Shown in pieces: positions 11,968-23,188 of a stretch of DNA of 64,000 nucleotides (position 1 is the first letter of the stretch; every line of letters starts with the position of its first letter). A program made the position numbers and the translations under genes. Source of the stretch: Arbacia lixula (taxonomy: Eukaryota > Echinodermata > Echinoidea > Arbacioida > Arbaciidae); assembly GCA_963669155.1 (NCBI GenBank), contig OZ022581.1, positions 10,519,997-10,583,996 of the forward strand. The letters run 5' to 3'. The notes under the pieces were generated by a model. The model saw only the letters and a list, made by a program, of their open reading frames with translations, did not search any database and was not told the DNA's origin.

Positions 11968-13172
11968 TTTCTAAGAGGCTCCCAGAGAGTGGCCTGCACC
12001 CTGGTTCTCTGGTATAGAGTTGGTGATGAAGAGGATTATGATGGACTTTGAGATTACTGAAACATGAGGACCACTCAGGTTAACCCAGTCAGGTCCATAC
12101 CCAAGAAACTGAGTAATCATTGATAAGGGGAAGTCAGAGCTTGGTATTGAGAGGTTGAACAAATATAGTACAAAATATAAATGTAGGCAACTTGAGTGTA
12201 CATAATGAAAGTTCATTACAAATTGAAATCGATATCAATCATTAACAATGGTAAGACATCAGGGTAATTCCAGTGTCATACTGGACAGTGGTACAATATA
12301 TTACACTTCCAAAATGGATGTAACCTTTGAGATTTGAATTTAACTCCTTGTACATGACAACATTTAGCGAAGTAACATTCTCTGTTTGGTATAACGCTGC
12401 TTTCTTATGAACAGCATTCAGTAATGAGTCAATATGTTATGCATAATCACAGCAACTGTGATACGTTTTTACATATCTACTCATTACATGCATTTCTATC
12501 AAATGTATCTCCTTTCTTTTGTAGTGTGAATTATTCAATTCCCCACAATGTTACATCACCATACCAAGGCCTCCATTTATTCCTGCTTCAATGCATGTAC
12601 CGTACATTGCAAGTCTTGTGAAAGTACCGCACACTCACGTACACAAATACATGTACGTGTACGCATACTGTACACAGAATGTTATGTTACAACGGTTTGC
12701 ACAGTCAGACTCTATGCGATTACCCAAATCTAATTAAGTGTCCATTCAGGGTCATATTGACATTCATACCGGTCCACTGTTATTTGGACAGTCCATTTAT
12801 GAAAATATCAATATCGTCTCGGAAGGAGGAACATGCATACAGCATGGCAATACATTATTTGATCCTGATAATAATTGCACACTGCCTCTAAGGCTCAGGC
12901 TGCTTGCATCCAACCACTGAAACACTCATCGATCCTACTTTTAGGTGACAAAGATATGAATGTTGAATAATTAATTGCTCCTGGCAGCAAACCACATTTA
13001 TTTCAGAGCCCATACAATTCTCCCACATGTCATCTGAAACCAAATTGAATATCATATCACCAACCACACATGCACTTTCTACAAAACTTGACTCCACAAA
13101 CATTCTTGCATTAAATGTACATGTGAATTTGTGTCAACTACTGACTTCATATACATAGTATATTCCCTTTAA
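11968..13172. other. Non-coding stretch
   Basis: Several frames of 60-80 codons overlap each other in different frames with no consistent coding character. There is a cluster of TACGTGTACG-like alternating motifs near 12645-12670. No gene called. Confidence 0.45.
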
Positions 13173-13244
13173 CCTACTCAGTCCCAGAGGCAACAAACAG
13201 TTTTGGTATTGATACGGAGCTATCAATGACACATACTAAGAGGG
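13173..13244. mobile_element. Possible short TTAA-flanked remnant
   Basis: 72 bp lie between TTAA at 13169-13172 and TTAA at 13245-13248. The terminal inverted similarity is weak (CCTACT against CCCTCT). It may be a relative of the longer TTAA-flanked element at 25407, or chance. Confidence 0.2.
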
Positions 13245-13280
13245 TTAATAGTGAATGTTGACACTGCATTACACACAGCA

Positions 13281-13513
13281 TACACAACAGCTCAAAGGAA
13301 TTGGCACGGGTAAAGGAAAGGGAAGAAAGGGAAGGAGTCACAGTTTTGAACCGCGGTATATTTTGTCCAGTTCAGCATGAAACATGATGCTTTTTAGGCT
13401 AAAGCATCTTGTCTCATGCTGAACTGGACAAACATACCACGGTTTAAGACTGCGGCTGCTTCCTTTTCTTCCCTTTCCCTTTACCCATGCCAAATCCTTT
13501 GAGCTGTAGTGTA
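13281..13513. mobile_element. Palindromic foldback MITE, CACTACAGCTC family (copy 1)
   Basis: The element starts TACACAACAGCTCAAAGG and ends with the complement CTTTGAGCTGTAGTGTA. Inside, TTTGTCCAGTTCAGCATGA and its inverse flank a loop around TTTTTAGGCTAA, so nearly the whole 233 bp can fold on itself. Terminal TA fits a TA target duplication. Further copies lie at 19699 and 45906. Confidence 0.85.
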
Positions 13514-16370
13514 CATCCATCTCATCATGCATGAGAATACTCACAAAAACATACATGGCATGCTGTGAGGCATCCTACAAGTATGTGCACAAGAGAATGA
13601 AATGCAGTATATTTTATGTTAACATTGAATGCAAAATGCTATTAATGATGAAAACGAGGTATGACGCTAGCTAGCCATCTCTCGAGGACATAATATGTCC
13701 TTTTCAAAGGAATGGGAACGCGAACAATAGAGGTGATCATCCAACCTGGTTTTGCTCAAATGTACCATACAGTCATGACATCATTACACGTGAGGAAATG
13801 TGGACTCCCATATAAAAGTACATGAGAGATGTACACAAAACCTCGGGGTGAGGCTGAGCTACTTGTGTATTCAAATATGGAACAGCAGTGTCATGCTTGC
13901 TATGCAGGGCTCGAAACAGACGTCCGATGCTCACAGGTGCCCAGAATTCCCCGACGGGTGCTTAAATATAGATAAGAAGGCAATCAAGGGGTTCAAATAT
14001 TTTTATAATCAAAACTGAAGATCATTTGTTTTATGAAAGTTATGTTGCCCATACGTTTTCTTCATTTTAATCAAGTCTCAATTATAATCTTCTGATTTCC
14101 ATTATTTTCCCCCTTCCCCCTTATCTCTCTGCCTCTATATCTCCTTTCCTATGTCATTTCCTTCTCTCTCTTTTTCTCACTTTACCCCTCCCACCCCCCC
14201 CCCCCAACTTTCTCCTCTCCATCTCGCTCATCCTTTCTCCCCCTTCTCTCTCCCTCTCACCCCCCCCCCCCCCCCCCGCCCTTTATATCTCTTCAATTCT
14301 CTCATTTCTTGTTTACATGTACATCTCTGGACTATGAACCAGAAAGCAAATAACTAGCTTATCCACACTTCAAAAATCACAATGAACCAAATCATCAGCT
14401 CAAAATGTGCTTCTTTCCAACTGAGCTCAGTTGTCTTTGTTTTTGTTTTCACAAATCCATTTCTTGATTTATCCTATGCGCAAGTGGGGCAATGCATGGT
14501 TGGCAATCTGAGAACCCTCCCTAAGCACAGGGCATAAATCAGCAAGCAGACACTATGCCTGAAAGTCATGACATCCCAGGCAAAGCAGCCACCCTGACTG
14601 AAATCATTATGCAGCAACGGAATGCTATCATACATGTATGGAATAAATTATTAAAAAAAATTAGATACTGTCTCTGCATCCATGGTCCACTCTTTTATTC
14701 TATGGCTGAGCATATGGTTGAGGATCCATAAGGGACACAAATTTGATTGTTTAATATTATTTTCGGTAATTCATGGAAGATAAAAAAAAAATGATCTTCA
14801 TGCATGAAACATCCCTTTATTTGTGGTGTTTTTGTATTTTTCATTGAAAAGGTGTGTGTTTAATCATGTAATGTTGTTGTCGGCATGAACGAGATTATAC
14901 AGAGTAAAATGCACACACAGGGGCATATACCGATACTAGCATGTCACAGGTAACACAAGTCTGCTTAGCATCAAGCTTGGTATGGACCACAACAGAAGAC
15001 ACATGTCCATCTTAGTCATACCAAGGATGTATCTATCTTTGGTCATACCACCTACACGTATACTGGTACACTGTACCCAGCCACCACATGGAAGGCTACT
15101 CACGGGACTACACACCTATGCATATTGTACTCATTGCCCTGTGGGTGGATAGGGGAGACGGTACGTGTGTGCTGGGGTCTTGTTATAAATTCATATCATG
15201 CGCAGATAATAGGTGATTCATCTTATCGTGCCTTGACTCAATGAGCGATTTGATTAGAGACAGAATGTCTGGGGGGGGGGGGGGGGGGAGGGCCGGGCCG
15301 CAATATTCCACACTCCATTGGGCAGAGAAACAGAGATGAATATTTTGAATTAGTCTTGGATATGGGCAAAATGTATTCACTCTCATACATGAATGTTGTG
15401 CTGGAAGTGGCATTGTTAGGATAAAGGAAAAGAAGTACAACAATGAGTATCGTTGCTGTTTTCCACACTCCCCCTCATCAATCATGAATGATAATATTGT
15501 ATTTAGGTTTGTCTAAGTTTATTGAACATCTTCCTACACACATCATGTTCATATAGAGTTGATCAACCGTGTGTAACTTAGAGAGAAATGTATATGTGTG
15601 GCAGAGAATGACACACAAAGACATACGTTTTTTAAAGTATCTTTAAGAGGAAAGAAAAGAAAAAAATAGAAAGACAGTGACAAAGACATCGCTACACACA
15701 ACTGTACAGTAATACCTGTAGCTATTTATGAAAAAAAAATGGTTCAATATGATCTATAGGTATAATACTGTAATTACAACGTCTTCACAATAAAAATTTG
15801 TACAAATAAGATACATAAAAAAATAAAACTCAAACTTGTTTTGTAAAAAATATATAATTCACAAAATACAGATTTCCTCATGGCCACAGATCCCTGATTT
15901 GTTGACTGTTCAATCCTCTCCCCTGTCTGGCTGTCACAACTATGCACACAGAACACTATCATGGCATTCCACTATACAATCACTGGACTGTGTTGGGGGA
16001 TTTAATGGGGATCTCTGAATGGACTGCAAATCAGATTTATGACAATTACGAGCCAGTTCAAGTCCTCTTCTATGCAGTTACAAGGTCACTGGCATAATTA
16101 AGAGTAAACACACACTGTTGTTAGATGCAGGCGATGGGCATTTAAAAATGGGTGGTCACAATCAGGAGTAAATGACCAGAGCCTTGGTAGGGAAAATTAA
16201 ACCGGAAAAGTTGAAGGAGATATGGCTCTGTCTCTCTCCAATTTCCCTTTTGCCTGCCTGGTCTGCCTCTGTGTGTAACTCTCTATCTCTTTTAGTTTTC
16301 CTGCCCCTCCCCTTTTCATCCACTCTCTTTCATTCTCTCCCATTCTCTCTATCTCCCTTTCTTTTTTTCT

Positions 16371-16373
<3 letters not shown>
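13514..16373. other. Non-coding stretch with homopolymer tracts
   Basis: C-runs at about 14192-14205 and 14260-14277 and a G-run at 15271-15288. Frames at 14151-14357 and 15183-15485 cross these runs and gain Pro/Gly tracts from them. No gene recognised. Confidence 0.5.

Positions 16374-16424
<51 letters not shown>
16374..16424. repeat. (CT)n microsatellite
   Basis: A nearly pure CT repeat of about 50 bp, preceded by 100 bp of pyrimidine-rich DNA. Confidence 0.9.
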
Positions 16425-16425
<1 letters not shown>

Positions 16426-17035
16426 ATCTATCAATCTATCTTATATAATGATGCTAGTTTTAACAACACACAGAAAACTCACATACTGATGCTAGTTTCA
16501 ACAATACAAAACTGAGTTAACTTCATTTACATGAACATTATGAAAAAAATCAATAAATTATTTGATCTTGTGATATTTCAAATCGTCCTCAAAGCACAGT
16601 TTCTTCTTAATTGGTGATTCACGTCAGAAAATATTTGTACAATTTACCCCTCTAAGCAGCTGGAGGCATTCCAGGAGGAAACCTACAGTATGAGAGAAAG
16701 CTTGACTTGTCATCCAATCGAGATGCAGAAAGCAATTTCTCTGAATTAAGCATTCGCTCCCTCAAGGAAATCTAGTGTGGTCATTATACAAGTTCCTAAG
16801 ATTCCCACTTTATGAATCATTTAACATCCAAACTTTATTAAACAGCTGAGAGCAAGTTTACAAACTTCAATTTGTAATTGCTAAATATGTATCAAATATA
16901 ACAAAAAAGAGGCAAGTGACACGTGGAGTGTTACCAATTTGTCAAAACAAACATAAGTACCCATCAAGAACATACTACAAATTGTATCACATCCCTACAC
17001 CCTGACCCCCCCCCCCTCCAATACATGTATCTATC
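16425..17035. other. Spacer between CT repeats, nothing recognised
   Basis: AT-rich DNA with a C-run near 17007. No supported gene. Confidence 0.5.
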
Positions 17036-17048
17036 TCTCTCAATCTCT

Positions 17049-17082
<34 letters not shown>

Positions 17083-17089
17083 ATCTCTC

Positions 17090-17120
<31 letters not shown>

Positions 17121-17125
17121 TTCTC

Positions 17126-17184
<59 letters not shown>

Positions 17185-17208
17185 GTCTCTCTCTCTCTCT
17201 CTCTTTCA
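17036..17208. repeat. (CT)n with (CTGT)n blocks
   Basis: About 170 bp of CT repeat broken by CTGT blocks at about 17091-17108 and 17181. The two opposing frames (Ser/Leu on plus, Arg/Glu on minus) are direct readings of the repeat. Confidence 0.9.
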
Positions 17209-19698
17209 TCTTTTCTATCCACATTTATTTATAAATGTCCCATTCTCTTCCCTGGTGCAGCTGACTTACCCCTCTGTACGCCATGGTTTATGTTTCTGTT
17301 GATGGGTCCACCCTGCTAGAACCAAGCTTGCATCTGTTCCACTCCAGACAGCTGTGTAACAACAACAATATTTCAGAAGATGCATGTTCAATGTGAAATA
17401 TTGATTAACCCTCTATGTGCCAGACGAACTGTATCTCTGTGGGATTTGTGTGTATAAAATGCACATATAGCATCAAAACAGTTACGGAACAATGACATGA
17501 AAATGAGATGATGGACAGAGCACATTGCCTGAAAAGTTAAGACGGGAGGCCCTTCTTTCTAGCCTGTAAAGAAATCAATATTAGTTTCTTGCAACTTTTT
17601 TGTCTGCACATTCTTCCTTAAGATCTTATCTATTTTTCCTTGTATGTTTTTGCCATTTTCTCCCTCTTTCATCTTTCATCTCTACAGTATATGTTGGTTG
17701 AAATACTGAAAACAAATTCTATGAAAAGTCTTGTATAATTGAAAGAAACAAATCTACATTTCATGTTTTGGTTGAAATACTGAACACAAAAGCTATAATT
17801 CTACAGATAATTAAGATATGAGCATTCATCTATATTTTTACTCGACACTCTTTTCCCCATAAGTGGGGTAATTATGGAGAAAGGAAATAAAAACATGATG
17901 CTACCCAAAGTTGTAAAAATATGTCTCATCTATATAGCTATAGGACCAAGTTTATTATTGATATAACATGATCATTCATACTTTGTATTGGGTCATTGCC
18001 TCTTCAATGTGCATGTACCTTAAAAGATATAAAAATGAAGATGCTGGTATAAGCTTGAGTGTACTTGAATAGTAACAGCGTTCTCACGAGTGTTGATTTC
18101 ATGTGGTATCAACACCATGTGCAGACTTTGTGGGAGGGTAAAAATACAATGTGCAAACTTTTTAAAGCAACATTTGTGTGCAAAGATCATACAATAGCGC
18201 AGTCAAATCTTTCTGTGCTAACAAGTCTCCTTTACCAAAGTCAAAAGCCATTACAAGCGACAGCCCTGAGTGGTTACCAATGTTCAAGATGCACTTCACT
18301 GCAGCAGAGCCACTGGCAAACATAGCGGAATAAATCCCCCCATCAGATCGACCTTGGCATTTCACAATTACATTTTCTTCAATTGCCTTACATGCAGTAA
18401 GTACGGGCCATAGAGGAGGCATTCGCAATTTATATACACACGCACACAATGCCCCATACCTTTCAGACACAGCTTGAATATTGCATGGAAATCACCATCC
18501 TCTGATGTCTGAAAGGATGCAATCAACCATGGTACTTGGCCCCCAAGATCCCAGTTATCTTTTGTACAAAGTTCATGCAGTCAGGCGTACCACAAGAAAT
18601 ATGTATCTGAATGTTGACATTTAAGTTAACATCATATTCGCATTCATACCTGACAATATACATGTACATGTACGTAGCATATAATAATTGTTCTGTGGAT
18701 GACCAAATATATTCATATTAGTTTTAATAAGAGTGAAGCCCAGCATTATTCACTTCTTCTTTGTAAAATTATGCTATGCAGAGCAAGCATTGTTTGCATT
18801 CTTTTGATGTTGTTGTTGTTCCTGCCACCAGCAAAAAACAATACAGTATACGTAGGGGTTCAGTGCAATTTAGCCCATGCAGTGCAAAAAAGACTCCCCC
18901 TAAAAAAAAAAAAAAAAAAAAGATTATACTAATTTAACAAATAAATAAATAAATAAAAAATAAATAAATAACATAAGAGCCCCTTTGTGATATTAACCAT
19001 CATTCAATGCAAAAACACACTTCATGCTCTTCAAATATGAGGCTTGAAAGTTTGCCTTTCCTGCTACGGACTATGGACACTGAGAGGCGAAAGCATTAAT
19101 ACACACGTCCATGTAGGATCACGATCAGATACAACACAAAGAGTGAGTCTGAACGTGCTAAATGTACGCATCACGCTCCACTGAAGTTACACCGACTGAC
19201 TGTCTCTATGCTCACATTGCTTCATCACAGCAAAGGCAGATATAATTGAATTGCAAAAGCATGTATGTAGCTTGCATTTTTTTTTTAATGGAATGATAAC
19301 ATTGTACACTTCATGGATGCGCACGTTTTCAAATATTCCCACAATAAACACGTAATTGCCATATTACTATTGGTATACCTTATACATGTACATGTACATG
19401 AAAGATGGCTCACGTTTTGTTGTATAACATTTCAGTACTACAAGAAACACATATATGTATTATGAGTAACATTCAATTGCACCAACTTGTTTGCATTCAC
19501 ATCTTTACTTTAACATGCATAAGTTAAGTTATGCTGTAACTGTAATCTCATTTTCACACACGAAAAACATAAAAGATCCCATCTCTACACTTAAAAAATC
19601 TCTGTTTAGGAGCTTTCTTCCCAATAATAGAACTGGGAAATGAATTTGAGCAGAATTATATTGATTGCAAGTAGGTTTTGGGTGGGTCATCCAAAACA
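17209..19698. other. Non-coding stretch
   Basis: Contains a short direct repeat of GGTTGAAATACTGAA (17698 and 17770), an A-run at 18903-18920, AAAT repeats (18940-18970) and TACATGTA clusters (18657-18673 and 19383-19400). Small frames at 18059-18470 oppose each other without domain content. Confidence 0.5.
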
Positions 19699-19877
19699 TA
19701 CACTACAGCTCAAAGGAATTGCATAGGGAAAGAGAAGGAGCCACAGTTTTAAACTCAGTATATTTTGTCCAGTTCTGCATGAAACAGGATGCTTTAGCCT
19801 AAAAAGCATCATGTTTCATGCTCAACTGGACAAAATATACCACGGTTTAAAACCCAATTCCTTTGAGCTGGAGTGTA
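19699..19877. mobile_element. Palindromic foldback MITE, CACTACAGCTC family (copy 2, shorter)
   Basis: It starts TACACTACAGCTCAAAGG and ends CCTTTGAGCTGGAGTGTA. It lacks most of the GGGAAAGGGAAG arm seen in the other copies. The central loop reads TTTAGCCTAAAAA, the reverse complement of the loop in copies 1 and 3, so this copy is in the opposite orientation. 179 bp, non-coding. Confidence 0.85.
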
Positions 19878-20181
19878 TATGACGACGAACTGACCTGGAA
19901 GCATGACTGCAGAGAAAACAGCATTCTTCCAGTTTATCTGGTAAAGGTCAAGGCAAATGTAGTAGTTCCTATAGTTGTAGGCCTATTCTAAGCTTAATTT
20001 GTTTTCATCTCAATAAAAGAGGAATCATCCTAACAGTACATCCGCTCAGTCTACGTTGTATCACTGGGTAGCTTTTGATTTGTTAGAAAGTAGGGACACA
20101 AATTGTATGATGTATTCAATAATGCTGAGGCACCAGCACATGCTCGACTCTGAAAGCAAAACGTGGCCATGAGATTTTTAC
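19878..20181. other. Spacer left of the LINE tail
   Basis: Unique-looking DNA between the MITE and the LINE 3' end. Nothing recognised. Confidence 0.5.
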
Positions 20182-20210
20182 TTTACTTTACTTTACTTTA
20201 CTTTAATCCA
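20182..20210 (-). repeat. LINE 3' tail, (TAAAG)n
   Basis: The plus strand reads repeated CTTTA, so the element ends in about five TAAAG units. CR1/L2-group elements typically end in short microsatellite-like repeats that the reverse transcriptase recognises. Confidence 0.8.
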
Positions 20211-20320
20211 ACGATGATTGTAGGACTTCGCCTGTTCATCGATCGTAGATTGAAACATTTTCCTTGACTTATCACGTTAACATGTATGTGGGTCAGGACA
20301 GTGTGTAAAATACATACAGC

Positions 20321-23188
20321 CTATACAGGCTCATAAAGAAGATCATGATTATCAATCCAATATTTGTCAAGCCTATTTTTGAAGGAGTTCACAGAAGTTG
20401 CTGAGACAACACAATCAGGAAGACTATTCCACAAATCAACAACTCTGTTACTGAAGAAATACTTCCTCATATCAAGACGAGAGTACTGCTTGTCTAGTTT
20501 CAATTTGTGACCTCTAGACGTTCTGTGTGCCAGGTGAAACAGATCGTGTTCAGTGTTGTACACTCCGGTCAAGTACTTAAAAACATCTATCATATCACCC
20601 CTCCTACGCCTATGAGCAAGAGTTGGCAGTTTGAGCTTCATGAGGCGCTCACGATATGTCAAATGACTAAACCCCGGAATAATTTTAGTTGCACGCCTCT
20701 GTACACTCTCCAACTTCCTCTGCTCTCCTATTCTATAGGGTGACCATGCTGCCTGACCATACTCTAAGATGGGTCTAACAAGACCTTTAAACAAAAACAA
20801 CATCGTAGCAGCATCAAGATTCACAAACGTCCTTCTTACGATACCTAAAACTCTGTTAGCTTTCAAGCTTGCTTGGGAGACTTGATTTTTGAAAGACAGT
20901 TTTGAGTCTACTGAAACTCCTAGATCTTTTTCAACATGAACTTCTCTTAGAGCTACTTCACCTGATTCACTCATCATATGATATTCTGTTTGCATATTTG
21001 GATTTTGATTCCCAAGCTTTAAAACAGTGCACTTCTCAGGATGGAATCGAAGCAGCCACTTTGCAGCCCATTCTTCCAGTTTCAACAAGTCACATTGAAG
21101 TTGCACAACAGAATCTCTCTTGTCAGAACGAACATACAACTTTGTATCGTCAGCAAACATAGTGACCTTTGACTGAACTGTGTCAGGGAGGTCGTTAACA
21201 AAGATCAAAAAGAGGGTCGGACCCAGCACACTACCTTGAGGCACGCCACTCACTACTTCTCCCCAAGAGGACTCCTTTCCACTGACTACAACCCTTTGTC
21301 TCCTACCAATCAAAAAAGATTTCAACCAGGAAAGAAGTTTACCACCAACACCAAAAGATTCCAACTTAACAAGAAGACGTTGGTGAGGGACGGTGTCAAA
21401 AGCTTTCATTAGATCCATATATATAGCATCAATTGTGCCGCCCTGTGTCCAATCATCAAGTACCTCTAAGAGGTTCGTGATGCAAGATCGGCCAGCAACA
21501 AAGCCGTGTTGATGCCTGGAAATCAGGTCATTACTTGTCAGGTGATCACACAACTTTTTACGAATGAGATTTTCCATGATTTTACATATAATGCATGTTA
21601 AACTAACCGGTCGATAGTTTTTGCTGTCTGTCTTACTACCTTTCTTAAAAATGGGTGACACATTAGCCGATTTCCAGTCTAATGGTAGCTGTCCGCTTTC
21701 CATGCTTTTTTGGAAGAGTAAAGATATCGGCAGTGCTAACACTTCTGCTAATTCTCTCAATGGGTAAGGATGTAAATTATCTGGCCCTGGAGATTTATTA
21801 GACTTTAGATTTGACAACAAACTAAACACATCTCCTGAGGTTATTTCAACATTACATACGGGAGCATCAAACCTAGCCAGTGGAGGAGCCGGGATGTCCA
21901 TCTCATCTTCCTTTGTAAAGACTGATGAGAAAAAAGCCTGTAAAACTTCTGCTTTTTCTTGGTCTGAAGACGTTTTACTACCATCTGGTTTAGTCAGATT
22001 TGATACACTTTCACGAGTTGTTGTTTTCGATCTAACATAGGACCAAAAACCTTTTGCATTTTTCTTCACATTAGAAGCAATTGAATGCTCAAATTCACTA
22101 GCAGCTTTTCTACAGTGCCATCTTGCCTGGTTACTTACTCTTTTGTAATGCAATTCCTGGTCTTCTAGTTCAGTATGAGAATATCTCCTGGTATTGTTTA
22201 CACTAAGCATGTTACGCCACTTCCTGAACTGTCTGTGTTTTTCCCTAACAAGCTCAAGTGTTTTACCCTTAATCCATGTTTTCTTCCCTTTGTTTACATG
22301 TCTTTTCTTAGGCGTGTATCGATTAATGACATTGTTCAATGTTTTCTTGAAGAAGATCCATGAATCTTCCACTGACTTGTCAGTAAACTCATTGTGCCAG
22401 TCAATAACACCTAACTTATCCCTCATGGCTTCATAATCTCCTTTGCCATAGACAAGTTGTTCTCTATTTGGTCTAGCACGACCTTTGACTTTTAAATCAA
22501 AAATAAGTGTACAATGATCGCTCTTTCCAAGACCGGCTGAAGTTAAAATATCAGTGATAGCACTCTCATTCAATGTAAAGACAAGATCTAAAAGATTTGA
22601 CCGTTGGCCAGTGCGATGCCGTGTAGGTTGTACCTGATGCTGAACTAAAAAGGCATCTCTAGTACAATTCAAAAATTTAAAGGCAGGGTGATCTTCACCA
22701 GTCAAACATGATTCCAATTCCCAATTGATTTCTGGGTAATTAAAATCACCGAAAATCAAGACTTCTTGAAATCTGCTTTGACCAACTTCTTGAAGTAATA
22801 AACACAACTTATCATTTATCTGGTCGCTTGCATTGGGGCTTCTATAAACAAGACCAACTAAGAGATTACCACCATCCTGTAACTCTATAGAAGCGAAAAC
22901 CGCCTCCTTGAATTCAAACTCAGAAAAACCTGCATATGCCTCTGCTTTGAGGTCTTTTTTAATATACAAACAAATTCCACGTCCAGTATCATGGAGATTA
23001 TGAAAAACATCGAAATCATCCAGCTTAACTTCAGCTGGGTCAACATGAAAACGAGAGTTTTTGGGTTTTACCTCTGTTAAACCAATAATTGAAGGGTGAT
23101 ACAATGATAAAACAGTTTCTAATTCTTTTCTCTTGTTTAGAAGTGAGTCTACATTTGTATAAACACATTTGATATCAAAGATACTCAA
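20321..23188 (-). CDS. LINE ORF2: endonuclease and reverse transcriptase
   Basis: The 955-residue frame has an apurinic-type endonuclease in front (TNVDSLL with N12, LTEV with E39, FGDFN at 147-151, SDH at 223-225) and a reverse transcriptase behind it: SPGPDNLHP near 466, IYMDLMKAFDTVPH near 589, GVPQGSVLGP near 648 and the catalytic FADD at 678-681. The C-terminal part ends FSNRVVDLWNSLP before the stop, as is common in CR1-like elements. It would nick target DNA and copy the element RNA there. The first codon is TTG and the first in-frame Met is residue 255, beyond the endonuclease. The frame overlaps the ORF1 stop by 4 nt, so start by re-initiation or frameshift is likely. No internal stop. 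Confidence 0.92.
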   Translation of the reverse strand: MSIFDIKCVYTNVDSLLNKRKELETVLSLYHPSIIGLTEVKPKNSRFHVDPAEVKLDDFDVFHNLHDTGRGICLYIKKDLKAEAYAGFSEFEFKEAVFASIELQDGGNLLVGLVYRSPNASDQINDKLCLLLQEVGQSRFQEVLIFGDFNYPEINWELESCLTGEDHPAFKFLNCTRDAFLVQHQVQPTRHRTGQRSNLLDLVFTLNESAITDILTSAGLGKSDHCTLIFDLKVKGRARPNREQLVYGKGDYEAMRDKLGVIDWHNEFTDKSVEDSWIFFKKTLNNVINRYTPKKRHVNKGKKTWIKGKTLELVREKHRQFRKWRNMLSVNNTRRYSHTELEDQELHYKRVSNQARWHCRKAASEFEHSIASNVKKNAKGFWSYVRSKTTTRESVSNLTKPDGSKTSSDQEKAEVLQAFFSSVFTKEDEMDIPAPPLARFDAPVCNVEITSGDVFSLLSNLKSNKSPGPDNLHPYPLRELAEVLALPISLLFQKSMESGQLPLDWKSANVSPIFKKGSKTDSKNYRPVSLTCIICKIMENLIRKKLCDHLTSNDLISRHQHGFVAGRSCITNLLEVLDDWTQGGTIDAIYMDLMKAFDTVPHQRLLVKLESFGVGGKLLSWLKSFLIGRRQRVVVSGKESSWGEVVSGVPQGSVLGPTLFLIFVNDLPDTVQSKVTMFADDTKLYVRSDKRDSVVQLQCDLLKLEEWAAKWLLRFHPEKCTVLKLGNQNPNMQTEYHMMSESGEVALREVHVEKDLGVSVDSKLSFKNQVSQASLKANRVLGIVRRTFVNLDAATMLFLFKGLVRPILEYGQAAWSPYRIGEQRKLESVQRRATKIIPGFSHLTYRERLMKLKLPTLAHRRRRGDMIDVFKYLTGVYNTEHDLFHLAHRTSRGHKLKLDKQYSRLDMRKYFFSNRVVDLWNSLPDCVVSATSVNSFKNRLDKYWIDNHDLLYEPV

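Noticed and set aside
17040-17234. Opposing Ser/Leu-rich and Arg/Glu-rich frames
   Set aside because: Both are direct translations of a CT microsatellite; the same holds for 3543-3784, 16172-16489 and 28078-28284.
20507-22436. Plus-strand frames of 60-86 codons
   Set aside because: They are shadows of the LINE ORF2 on the minus strand.
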